From the NCBI GenBank assembly GCA_020024635.1, contig JAHHTL010000025.1, forward strand, positions 1 to 34,042: 34,042 bases of DNA, written 5' to 3'. The position numbers and the translations under genes are program-made. The first letter of the stretch is position 1, and every line of letters starts with the position of its first letter. Shown one piece after another: positions 16,794-24,487 of the stretch. The notes beneath the pieces were generated by a model. That model did no database searches, was not told the DNA's origin, and worked only from the letters and a program-made list of their open reading frames with translations. The stretch comes from Ruminococcus sp. (GTDB lineage Bacteria; Bacillota; Clostridia; Lachnospirales; Lachnospiraceae).

Positions 16794-18713
16794 TTACGAC
16801 AATTTTATTTGTTCTAAATCCTTTAACCACAAAGATACACAAGCATCACTTGGCATGGCCAAAGCCCCTCTTGGTGACACGCCTACTGTCCCCACTTTTG
16901 GTCCATCTGGAAGACAGGATCGTTTAAACTGCTGACTAAAAAACCTGCCACAAAATGTTTTCAACCACTTTAGAATTGTTTCATCTTCATAGATACCATT
17001 GAAAGCGACTTTTGCAATTCTAAATACTTTTGATGGTGCAAAACCAAAACGTAACAAATAATACATAAAGAAATCATGGAGTTCATAAGGTCCTACAAGA
17101 TCCTCTGTTTTTTGTGCTATGCTCCCATCTTTTGGCGGAAGAAGTTCCGGACTAACTGGAGTATTCAAGACATCTTCCAATACATTTTTTAATTCCATAT
17201 CTTCTGTCGTATCTGCTACATATTGTACCAAGTGTCGAATTAATGTTTTTGGTACAGAAGCATTGACTCCATACATGGACATATGATCCCCATTAAACGT
17301 AGCCCATCCAAGTGCTAGTTCTGACAGATCTCCTGTTCCAATCACCATCCCATTGTGCTCATTTGCCACATCCATAAGCACCTGTGTTCTTTCTCTTGCC
17401 TGTGAATTTTCATACGTTACATCCAACACATTTGGATCATGATGGATATCTTTAAAATGTACACTTACCGCATCGGCTATCCGTATTTCTCGAAGCTGTG
17501 CACCGAGGCAGATGGACATCTTGCAAGCATTTTGATAAGTGCGATCTGTTGTTCCAAAGCAAGGCATAGTAATTGCCAAAATATCTTTTTTATCTTTTCC
17601 TAATAATTCAAAAGCTTTCGCTGTAACAAGCAGCGCAAGTGTTGAATCTAGCCCTCCTGATATTCCTACAACCGCTGTTTTTGCCTTGGTATGCTCTAAT
17701 CTCTTTTTTAACCCAAGAGATTGAATCATTAGAATTTCTTCACAGCGTTTGTTTCTTTCCTCTTTATCATCTGGAACAAATGGATTCTTTGAAATTTGCC
17801 TTGTTAAATGTGTCTTCTCGTTTTCTATATGGAACAAAATTCGTAAAAGATTTTTCTCCTTTGCGGGAGTAAACAAATGATTTTTCATTCGTTCTGCTGC
17901 TATTCGATTGATGTCAATTTCTGAAAGAATCAGTTCATTTTGGAATCGACTACTTTCTTTTAGAATATTCCCATTTTCAACAATCAGGCACTGTCCATCG
18001 TATATTTGATCTGTGGTAGATTCTCCATACCCTGCATTGGCATACACATAACCACATGTAAGTCTGGATGTCAGTCCTTTTAGGGAAACTTTCCTGTAAT
18101 CATCCATTCCAACCACACCAGCACTTGCTGCACTGTTTACCACAATCTGCGCCCCTTGTGCAATACAATCCACGGATGGAGAAACCGGTGCAAAAACTTC
18201 ATCCCCAAGCTCTGCACAAATAATCAGATTGTTTATAGTGTCTGACTGGAATAAAAGTTTGGGACCAAATGGGACTTTTAATCCTGCAAATGAAACGCTT
18301 TCTACCTGTTTTGGTCCTGGGGTAAAGTAGCGAAACTCATCACTTTCTCCTGTGTTAGACAAAAATGTCTTTGTCACAAATCCCAAGATCGCGCCTCTAT
18401 TTAACACCGCTGTTACGTTGTAAACTTTTCCCTCTAAATCAAATGGAAGTCCTACAAAAACCAGCATATCTTTCTCTTTCGTAAACTCTGCCACCTTAAA
18501 AAGTGCTTTTTTCGCTTCCTGAAGTAAAATCTCTTGGGTAAACAAATCTTTACAAGTATAACCTGTAAGACATAACTCTGGGAACACGAATACCTTTACT
18601 TTTTTCTCTTCCGCTAGTTTGATCAGGTTGCATATTTGTTCCGTGTTGTACTCAACATCTGCTACTTTGATGTTTGGTGCTGCGGCAGCGACTTTGACAA
18701 ATCCATGTTTCAT
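16794..18713 (-). CDS. nadE: Glutamine-dependent NAD+ synthetase
   Basis: The 639-aa protein joins an N-terminal nitrilase-type glutaminase (about 1-270) to a C-terminal NAD synthetase domain. Glutaminase residues appear as Glu in FPELCLTGY, Lys in VTKTFLSN and Cys in LIICAELGDEVF. The ATP-pyrophosphatase P-loop is GISGGLDSTLAL near residue 340, with TGDLSELALGW and FNGDHMSMYGV following. It amidates nicotinate adenine dinucleotide with ammonia channelled from glutamine, the last step of NAD+ synthesis. The sequence around the catalytic Cys (CAELGDE) differs from the common CED-W form. It follows hslO by 19 nt and is the last gene of its operon. Confidence 0.93.
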   Translation of the reverse strand: MKHGFVKVAAAAPNIKVADVEYNTEQICNLIKLAEEKKVKVFVFPELCLTGYTCKDLFTQEILLQEAKKALFKVAEFTKEKDMLVFVGLPFDLEGKVYNVTAVLNRGAILGFVTKTFLSNTGESDEFRYFTPGPKQVESVSFAGLKVPFGPKLLFQSDTINNLIICAELGDEVFAPVSPSVDCIAQGAQIVVNSAASAGVVGMDDYRKVSLKGLTSRLTCGYVYANAGYGESTTDQIYDGQCLIVENGNILKESSRFQNELILSEIDINRIAAERMKNHLFTPAKEKNLLRILFHIENEKTHLTRQISKNPFVPDDKEERNKRCEEILMIQSLGLKKRLEHTKAKTAVVGISGGLDSTLALLVTAKAFELLGKDKKDILAITMPCFGTTDRTYQNACKMSICLGAQLREIRIADAVSVHFKDIHHDPNVLDVTYENSQARERTQVLMDVANEHNGMVIGTGDLSELALGWATFNGDHMSMYGVNASVPKTLIRHLVQYVADTTEDMELKNVLEDVLNTPVSPELLPPKDGSIAQKTEDLVGPYELHDFFMYYLLRFGFAPSKVFRIAKVAFNGIYEDETILKWLKTFCGRFFSQQFKRSCLPDGPKVGTVGVSPRGALAMPSDACVSLWLKDLEQIKLS

Positions 18714-18732
18714 CTTTCTTCTACCTCTCTTA

Positions 18733-19611
18733 CTATCTTAATGCTTTTTTTCTGAGTTCCTTTAGTTCATCAACTGTAAATTTATATGCTGTATTGCAAA
18801 AATGGCATTTTACTTCAATTTCTTCACCATCATCAATCATCGATTGAATTTCTTTCTTTCCAACACTGATAATTGCTTTTTCAATTCTTTGTTTTGAACA
18901 ATTGCAGGAAAACTCTACTGGCATAGTGTCTACCACTTTCATATCCAGTCCTTCTAACACGTGGCCTAACATTTCTTCCGGTGTATGGCCATCATCAAGC
19001 ATTGCTGTAACAGACTGGATCTTTTGAATATTATTTTCCAGTTTATCCAGAACTTCATCCTCTATAAAAGGCATCACCTGTACAATAAATCCACCTGCAC
19101 ATCTTACTTTATTATCTTTTTCCATCAGAACCCCAAGCCCTACCGAGGAAGGAACTTGTTCTGAAGTTGCAAAGTAATAAGTAAGATCTTCTGCAATTTC
19201 TCCAGTTCTTAAAATTGTTTGACCAGAATAAGGTTCTTTTAATCCCATATCCTTAATTACATTAAGAAATCCTGCACCCAGTGCTCCACCAACATCAAGT
19301 TTTCCATTTTTTGCCGGGAGAATTACGTCTGGATTGTTCACATATCCTTTTACATGCCCTTGACTGTCTGCTGTCACTGTCATTCCCCCAATTGGTCCTC
19401 CACACTGTACTTGAAGTGTGAGAACATCGGTATCATTTTTCATCATGCTCCCCATCATCCCGCCTGCTGTAAGAAGGCGACCTAAAGCAGCGGTTGCCAC
19501 TGGACTTGTATTGTGATGCATTCTTGCCATTTCTACCAGTTGTGTTGTTGATGCGGCAAATGCACGAATTTGCGTATCTGCTGCTGTTGCTCTTACAATA
19601 TAATCTTTCAT
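18733..19611 (-). CDS. hslO: Hsp33 redox-regulated chaperone
   Basis: The protein is 292 aa, the normal Hsp33 length. Its C-terminal zinc switch has the CxC (C236, C238 in SCNCSKQR) and CxxC (C269, C272 in CHFCNTAY). The N-terminal domain has the family motif GRLLTAGGMMGSMMKND. Under oxidative stress zinc release and disulfide formation activate this holdase chaperone in the cytoplasm. AAGGAG lies before the ATG, which overlaps the methyltransferase stop by 4 nt (ATGA type), showing translational coupling. Confidence 0.95.
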   Translation of the reverse strand: MKDYIVRATAADTQIRAFAASTTQLVEMARMHHNTSPVATAALGRLLTAGGMMGSMMKNDTDVLTLQVQCGGPIGGMTVTADSQGHVKGYVNNPDVILPAKNGKLDVGGALGAGFLNVIKDMGLKEPYSGQTILRTGEIAEDLTYYFATSEQVPSSVGLGVLMEKDNKVRCAGGFIVQVMPFIEDEVLDKLENNIQKIQSVTAMLDDGHTPEEMLGHVLEGLDMKVVDTMPVEFSCNCSKQRIEKAIISVGKKEIQSMIDDGEEIEVKCHFCNTAYKFTVDELKELRKKALR

Positions 19612-20381
19612 GAATGTGCTCCTTTTCCTGCAATTATATAAATTCTTTCACTGTTGTTTTGAGGTTTCTTTTTTGAAAATGCTTCATATGCAGCAATAAA
19701 TTTCAAACCAGAGTCTTTTACAATCTTCTGGATTTCCTCTAAAAAATAGCCTTTTTGAAAATGGGTCTCTTTAAATTTTCGATACACGGATCCTTGGGCT
19801 TTTGATAATTCTTTATCTTCTATAAATATACTTAATTCGTATTCATTAATCCGTTCCTCTTCATAATAGTAGTTCTCCCAAATATAACTACAATCTTCTT
19901 GGCTATCTGCCATCGTTTGGTTTCCAAGAATCTCTCGATAAAAATAGTCTGTTTTAAAATCAAAGATGAATACCCCATCTGAATCAAGATACCGGTTCAC
20001 TCTCCGAAACACCTCTTCTAATTCCTCATTTTCTAAGATGTAATTCATGGAATCACAAATACTAATGACTGCTTTTACCCCGCCATGCAGTTCTAATTCT
20101 CTCATATCTTGCATAAGATACAATATATCATGACCGGACTTTTCTTTTTTATCCGTAGCAATTGAGAGCATATCTTCCGAAATGTCCACGCCGATCATGC
20201 GAAATCCTTGCTCTGCTAATAACTCTGTAATTGTTCCCGTGCCACATCCAAGATCAAGCACGGTACCACCTTTTACTTTATGTTCCATTAAAAGTTCTAG
20301 TAAATAATTTTTCCATTCCTCGTAGGGAATCTCTTCCATAAACCTATCGTAAACCAAAGCAAATGCTGTGTAGGCTTCCAT
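19608..20381 (-). CDS. Class I SAM-dependent methyltransferase
   Basis: The 257-aa protein has a Rossmann-type methyltransferase core. Motif I is VLDLGCGTGTITELL near residue 42, the acidic SAM ribose ligand lies in MIGVDISEDML, and a post-motif acidic stretch is ISICDSMNYI. An N-terminal YTAFALVYDRFM segment is typical of small-molecule methyltransferases in this gene neighbourhood. AAGGGGG precedes the start. It is the first gene of an operon with hslO and nadE. The methyl acceptor is unknown and the neighbours do not reveal it. Confidence 0.8.
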   Translation of the reverse strand: MEAYTAFALVYDRFMEEIPYEEWKNYLLELLMEHKVKGGTVLDLGCGTGTITELLAEQGFRMIGVDISEDMLSIATDKKEKSGHDILYLMQDMRELELHGGVKAVISICDSMNYILENEELEEVFRRVNRYLDSDGVFIFDFKTDYFYREILGNQTMADSQEDCSYIWENYYYEEERINEYELSIFIEDKELSKAQGSVYRKFKETHFQKGYFLEEIQKIVKDSGLKFIAAYEAFSKKKPQNNSERIYIIAGKGAHS

Positions 20382-20420
20382 AAACAGCCCCCTTTTTACC
20401 AGTTTTTGTATAACTATAAC

Positions 20421-20450
20421 AGTATATCACAGTGGAATATCCCTGTACAA
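20421..20450 (-). promoter_or_regulatory. Promoter of the methyltransferase-hslO-nadE operon
   Basis: TATACT (20426-20421) is preceded by a TGN extension and, 18 nt upstream, TTGTAC (20450-20445). It is back to back with the mgtE leader promoter. Confidence 0.5.
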
Positions 20451-20475
20451 CAGTTTCCATTGCAAACTTTTTTTC

Positions 20476-20504
20476 TTGACACCTTTTCCAAATTGTTTTA
20501 GAAT
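20476..20504 (+). promoter_or_regulatory. Promoter of the M-box-mgtE transcript
   Basis: TTGACA (20476-20481), 17-nt spacer, TAGAAT (20499-20504). Transcription would begin near 20511, just before the riboswitch. Confidence 0.75.
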
Positions 20505-20517
20505 AAGTATGATAAAA

Positions 20518-20672
20518 CATTTCGGTAGGTGAGGTTACCACAGGGATTAGGCGAAAGCCTGAGATTGCTACCGTCAGAAGGTGGAGACACTTTTGCGCTG
20601 GTTAGCAGGCTATGTCGTGAAGGCATAACTTAATGCAATTGATATGCCCTGTGATACTAAAGCTTGAACGGT
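20518..20672 (+). ncRNA. M-box (ykoK) magnesium riboswitch
   Basis: The leader has the conserved GGUAGGUGAGGUUACC opening, an inner stem-loop with GCGAAAGC, the AAUGCAA segment, and the closing CCUGUGAUACUAAAGCUUGAACGG. The outer helix pairs CCACAGGG with CCCUGUG. These match the M-box class, which binds Mg2+ and shuts off magnesium transporter genes. A terminator follows directly and mgtE is downstream. Confidence 0.88.
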
Positions 20673-20688
20673 GGTCTTGTTTTTTGTG

Positions 20689-20713
20689 TCACTGTTTAGG
20701 CAGTGATTTTTTT
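20689..20713 (+). terminator. Riboswitch-controlled terminator
   Basis: TCACTG (20689-20694), 6-nt loop, CAGTGA (20701-20706), seven T's. It lies directly after the M-box aptamer and is the expected Mg2+-dependent off switch. Confidence 0.8.
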
Positions 20714-20800
20714 ATTGTCTAAATTTAAAAATACGTAACGATTTGTTTTTTCATGATTTGAAATTGTATTCTATATAAAATTAAGAAGAGAGGTGAGGTT

Positions 20801-20983
20801 ATGGACTCTGGGGCCAGTTATCATTCGTGTAGCTTTCAAATAATAAATTTAGATTGGAGTTTTAATTATGATGGACAAAGAGATTTTTGTAGATTTACTT
20901 TCTCAGCGCCAGTTTCGTGCTGTCAGAAGTATTCTCGATGTTATGAACGAAGTGGACATAGCCTCCCTTCTTTCGGACCTTGA
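20801..20983 (+). CDS. Possible 60-aa leader peptide overlapping mgtE
   Basis: A 60-codon ORF starts at 20801 behind AGAGGTGAGG, a stronger ribosome site than that of mgtE. It overlaps the first 116 nt of mgtE in another frame. The protein begins MDSGASYHSC, is rich in Ser, Cys and Phe, and resembles no family I know; the part after about residue 22 may only be a shadow of mgtE. If translated it could affect mgtE initiation. It may be spurious. Confidence 0.3.
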   Translation: MDSGASYHSCSFQIINLDWSFNYDGQRDFCRFTFSAPVSCCQKYSRCYERSGHSLPSFGP

Positions 20984-22208
20984 AGATAAAGAATTAGCTC
21001 TTGCATTTCGCTTGATTCCAAAAGATAAAGCTGCGGATGTATTTGCAAACATGAATAACTCACTGCAGACTTATCTTGTTGAGATGTTTACAGAGAAAGA
21101 ATTAAGAGAACTTTTAGATGACCTATATATGGATGATACCATTGATCTTCTTGAAGAACTTCCTGCGAACCTCGTTACGCGCATCCTTGATACTGTTGGA
21201 CAGGAAAAGCGTGATACGATCAACCAGCTTCTTAACTACCCCGAAGATAGTGCCGGAAGCATTATGACCACCGAATATGTGGGGCTTCGTCAAGATATGA
21301 CTGTTGGGCAAGCCATGACTCATATCAAAAAAATCGGAATTCACAAAGAAACGATCTATACCTGTTATGTCATTGAAAAACGTCGTCTCCTTGGAATTGT
21401 CACTGCAAAAGATCTGATGACTTCTGATGATGAAGTAAGAATTGATGACTTGATGGCAACCGAAATCATTTCAGTTAGTACACATATGGATAAGGAAGAA
21501 GTGGCAACTACGCTTCGCAAATATGACCTTCTTGCCATTCCTGTTGTAGATGAAGAAGGTTTGATGGTTGGTATCGTTACATTCGATGACGCTATGGATG
21601 TTATGGTAGACGAAGTAACTGAAGATATGACGAAAATGGCTGCTATGAATCCAAGCGAAGAAAACTACTTTGAAACTTCTGTTTTTAACCATGCAAAAAA
21701 TCGTATTCCCTGGCTTTTATTCCTTATGATTTCTGCAACGATCACTGGTGTGATCATTTCCAACTATGAAGTAGCATTCGCCTCTGTTCCGCAACTTGTT
21801 GCATTTATCCCTATGCTTATGGATACGGGCGGTAACTGTGGTTCCCAAAGTGCCACTTTAATTATTCGCGGACTTGCATTAGATGAGATTCACTTTTCAA
21901 ATATTTTTAAAGTAATCTTTAAGGAATTTCGCGTTTCTATCTTGGTAGGTGTTGTTCTTTCTATTGTAAACGGTCTACGTATTTTTATCATGTACCATGA
22001 TCCTCTGCTTGCAATTACCATTGGAATTTCTTTGGCTGCAACAATCATGCTTGCTAAATTAATCGGATGTATTCTTCCACTTCTTGCAAGTAAGGTTCAT
22101 TTAGACCCAGCTCTTATGGCTGCTCCACTTATTACAACTTTGGTAGATACTTGTTCCATTTGCATTTACTTTAGCATTGCAACAAAACTACTACATTTAG
22201 CAGTATAA
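20868..22208 (+). CDS. mgtE: MgtE magnesium transporter
   Basis: The 446-aa protein has the MgtE layout. A helical N-domain of superhelical repeats covers about 1-125 (FRLIPKDKAADVFANM), two CBS domains about 130-250, a plug helix follows, and five membrane helices fill the rest. The pore signature is DTGGNCGSQSATLIIRGLA. CBS domains sense cytoplasmic Mg2+ and close the channel, so with the M-box the gene is controlled at both RNA and protein level. GGAG (20856-20859) lies 8 nt before the ATG; an in-frame TAG at 20850 rules out a longer start. A second ATG follows at once. It ends in a hairpin terminator. Confidence 0.95.
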   Translation: MMDKEIFVDLLSQRQFRAVRSILDVMNEVDIASLLSDLEDKELALAFRLIPKDKAADVFANMNNSLQTYLVEMFTEKELRELLDDLYMDDTIDLLEELPANLVTRILDTVGQEKRDTINQLLNYPEDSAGSIMTTEYVGLRQDMTVGQAMTHIKKIGIHKETIYTCYVIEKRRLLGIVTAKDLMTSDDEVRIDDLMATEIISVSTHMDKEEVATTLRKYDLLAIPVVDEEGLMVGIVTFDDAMDVMVDEVTEDMTKMAAMNPSEENYFETSVFNHAKNRIPWLLFLMISATITGVIISNYEVAFASVPQLVAFIPMLMDTGGNCGSQSATLIIRGLALDEIHFSNIFKVIFKEFRVSILVGVVLSIVNGLRIFIMYHDPLLAITIGISLAATIMLAKLIGCILPLLASKVHLDPALMAAPLITTLVDTCSICIYFSIATKLLHLAV

Positions 22209-22235
22209 ATATTACAATCTGCAGAATTAACATGA

Positions 22236-22264
22236 AAAAGCACTGGAAAATTTCAGTGCTTTTT
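22236..22264 (+). terminator. Terminator of mgtE
   Basis: AGCACTG (22239-22245) pairs with CAGTGCT (22254-22260), extended by an A-tract and T-tract. The hairpin overlaps the -35 region of the tRNA-Ser promoter. Confidence 0.8.
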
Positions 22265-22272
22265 GTTATAAT
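22244..22272 (+). promoter_or_regulatory. Promoter of tRNA-Ser
   Basis: Perfect TATAAT at 22267-22272, 17 nt after a weak TGGAAA (22244-22249), 12 nt before the tRNA. Confidence 0.5.
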
Positions 22273-22283
22273 GATTGTTATGT

Positions 22284-22369
22284 GCAGCAGTGGTCGAGAT
22301 GGCTGATGGCATCTGCCTCGAAAGCAGAAGAGCGGAAACGCTCCGGGGGTTCAAATCCCTCCTGCTGCG
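22284..22369 (+). tRNA. tRNA-Ser (anticodon CGA)
   Basis: An 86-nt cloverleaf with a 7-bp acceptor GCAGCAG/CTGCTGC and discriminator G. The anticodon stem is TCTGC/GCAGA with loop CTCGAAA (anticodon 22319-22321, reads UCG). There is a long variable arm typical of class II tRNA-Ser and a T-loop TTCAAAT. CCA is not encoded. Confidence 0.93.
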
Positions 22370-22393
22370 TTACAATTTATTTCAAAATAATTG

Positions 22394-22422
22394 TTGACAA
22401 AACGAATCTTTTTGGATATAAT
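22394..22422 (+). promoter_or_regulatory. Consensus promoter of tRNA-Trp
   Basis: TTGACA (22394-22399), exactly 17 nt, TATAAT (22417-22422): a perfect sigma-A promoter, 22 nt before the tRNA. Confidence 0.85.
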
Positions 22423-22444
22423 AAACAAGTGCTGAAAACACTAT

Positions 22445-22515
22445 AGGGGATTGGTCAAATGGTATGATAGGGGTCTCCAAAACCTTTGGTGGGAGTTCGA
22501 TTCTCTCATCCCCTG
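22445..22515 (+). tRNA. tRNA-Trp (anticodon CCA)
   Basis: A 71-nt tRNA with acceptor AGGGGAT/ATCCCCT and discriminator G. The anticodon loop CTCCAAA places U33 before CCA, and the T-loop is TTCGATT. The anticodon stem has two G-U pairs. CCA is not encoded. Confidence 0.9.
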
Positions 22516-22521
22516 CTATTT

Positions 22522-22566
22522 AAAAACCTTAGGAACTGCGTGAAGTCGCTGTTTCTGAGGTTTTTT
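22522..22566 (+). terminator. Terminator after tRNA-Trp
   Basis: AACCTTAGGAAC pairs with GTTTCTGAGGTT with two mismatches around a 14-nt loop and ends in six T's. Confidence 0.75.
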
Positions 22567-22614
22567 CGATTTTTGAATCAGTTCCACGGCTTTTTCGATC
22601 AACGCATCTTGCAA

Positions 22615-22671
22615 ACAAAAACAAGATCGCATGGGAAAGACTTTTTCTTTCTTCTGCCATCTTGTTTTTGT
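22615..22671 (-). terminator. Terminator of the ABC exporter operon
   Basis: Perfect 13-nt arms at 22615-22627 and 22659-22671, with a smaller inner stem between them. It lies 19 nt past the stop of the last ABC gene on the minus strand and ends in a U-rich run. Confidence 0.75.
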
Positions 22672-22690
22672 TCCTGTTTATGAACTTTCT

Positions 22691-24487
22691 TTAAGAAAAT
22701 TGTGAGTTATACAGTTCTGCATAAAATCCATTTTTCTGGATCAATTCTTCATGATTTCCTTGCTCTACGATATCCCCATCACGCATCACAAGAATCAAGT
22801 CCGCATCTCGGATTGTAGACAATCTATGGGCAATCACAAAACTTGTTCTTCCTCTCATTAGATTATCCATTGCTTTTTGAATCTGTACTTCTGTTCTTGT
22901 ATCTACAGAACTTGTAGCTTCATCAAGAATCAAAATCTTTGGATTTGCCAAAATCGCTCTCGCAATCGTCAACAATTGTTTTTGTCCTTGAGATACATTG
23001 TCAGCATCCTCACTCAATTCCATATCATATCCACCTGGAAGTGTTTTTACAAAACTATGAACGTGGGCTGCTTTCGCCGCTTCAATAATTTCTTCTTCTG
23101 TTGCATCCAATTTTCCATATCGAAGATTATCTCTAATACTTCCATGAAACAACCAAGTGTCTTGAAGAACCATTCCAAACATTTTACGAAGCTCACTTCG
23201 ATGAAACTCTTTTACATCATGTCCATCGATCAAAATTGCCCCTTTATTTACATCATAAAACCTCATTAACAGTTTGATCATTGTTGTCTTTCCTGCACCT
23301 GTAGGTCCTACGATAGCAATTTTCTGTCCTGATTTCACTTTGGCTGAAAAATCATTAATAATAATCTTATCTTCATGGTAACCGAAATGTACGTGTGAAA
23401 ATTCTACATTTCCCTGTAATCCCATTGCAGATACTGGATGTTCTGCAAATTGGTCTTCTTCTTTCTCTTCTAAAAATTCAAAGACCCTTTCAGACGCTGC
23501 AGCTGTCGATTGTAACAAATTTGCCACCTGTGCGATTTGATTCACTGGCTGTGTAAAGTTTCTAACATATTGAATAAAAGACTGGATATCTCCTACTTCA
23601 ATTTTACTTTTTATCACCAAATAACCCCCAAGAATTGCAACTGCGACATACCCTAAGTTCCCGACAAACTGCATAATCGGCATCATCATTCCCGAGAAAA
23701 ACTGAGACTTCCAAGCCGACTGAAATAAAATTTCATTTGCTTCATCAAACGTGTTGATCACATCCTCTTCTTTATTAAAGGCTTTTACAATATTATGACC
23801 ACTATAAATCTCTTCAATCTGTCCGTTGATGTGTCCTAAATATTCCTGTTGCTTTTTAAAATGGCTTTGGGAATGTTTTACAATAACTCCTATGAACCCC
23901 ATGGAAATTGGTAGTATGAGCAAAGCAACCAAGGTCATGATCGGACTGATACTTAACATCATCACAAACACACCAACAATCGTTGTGAAGGATGTGATCA
24001 TTTGTGTTGCACTTTGATTTAAACTTTGACTTAAAGTGTCCACATCATTTGTTACACGCGATAACACCTCCCCATGGGTCATATTATCAAAATACTTCAT
24101 TGGTATACGATGAATTTTTTCGGATATTTCTTTTCTTAAACGATAGGTAAGTTTTTGCGAAACCCCTGTCATAATAAATCCTTGAACATACGCAAACAAA
24201 GAACTGATTCCATATAAAATTAGTACCATAAGAAGGATTCGAGCAATTTGGGTAAAATCAATCCCTGCTCCACCTGAAACCTTACTGACAAGACCATCAA
24301 AAATTGTTGTAGTGGCTTTCCCAAGAATTTTCGGTCCTACTATGGTAAATACGGTACTTCCAATAGAGAATAACATCACAAGCCCAATTGCCACCTTATA
24401 TCTCCCAAGATATTTAAGAAGTTTACGAATCGTACCATTAAAATCTTTTACTTTTTCATTGGTCGCCATTTTATGTCCATGCTTCAT
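22691..24487 (-). CDS. ABC exporter half-transporter, consensus ATPase partner (BmrCD/LmrCD-like)
   Basis: The 598-aa half-transporter has six membrane helices followed by an ATPase domain. Walker A is GPTGAGKTT, Walker B ILILDEATSSVD with the catalytic Glu, and the switch histidine is in FVIAHRLS. The signature is degenerate: VSQGQ instead of LSGGQ. It therefore supplies the complete Walker half of the active site and a weak signature for the other site, as in heterodimeric exporters. AGGAGG lies 9-10 nt before the ATG. It overlaps its upstream partner by 17 nt. Likely a multidrug or lipid/peptide exporter in the membrane; the substrate is unknown. Confidence 0.9.
   Translation of the reverse strand: MKHGHKMATNEKVKDFNGTIRKLLKYLGRYKVAIGLVMLFSIGSTVFTIVGPKILGKATTTIFDGLVSKVSGGAGIDFTQIARILLMVLILYGISSLFAYVQGFIMTGVSQKLTYRLRKEISEKIHRIPMKYFDNMTHGEVLSRVTNDVDTLSQSLNQSATQMITSFTTIVGVFVMMLSISPIMTLVALLILPISMGFIGVIVKHSQSHFKKQQEYLGHINGQIEEIYSGHNIVKAFNKEEDVINTFDEANEILFQSAWKSQFFSGMMMPIMQFVGNLGYVAVAILGGYLVIKSKIEVGDIQSFIQYVRNFTQPVNQIAQVANLLQSTAAASERVFEFLEEKEEDQFAEHPVSAMGLQGNVEFSHVHFGYHEDKIIINDFSAKVKSGQKIAIVGPTGAGKTTMIKLLMRFYDVNKGAILIDGHDVKEFHRSELRKMFGMVLQDTWLFHGSIRDNLRYGKLDATEEEIIEAAKAAHVHSFVKTLPGGYDMELSEDADNVSQGQKQLLTIARAILANPKILILDEATSSVDTRTEVQIQKAMDNLMRGRTSFVIAHRLSTIRDADLILVMRDGDIVEQGNHEELIQKNGFYAELYNSQFS

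Noticed and set aside
22445..22515. Reading the second tRNA as Gly(TCC)
   Set aside because: With TCC as anticodon position 33 would be C, not U, and the stem would be poor. CCA (Trp) gives U33 and a proper 5-bp stem.
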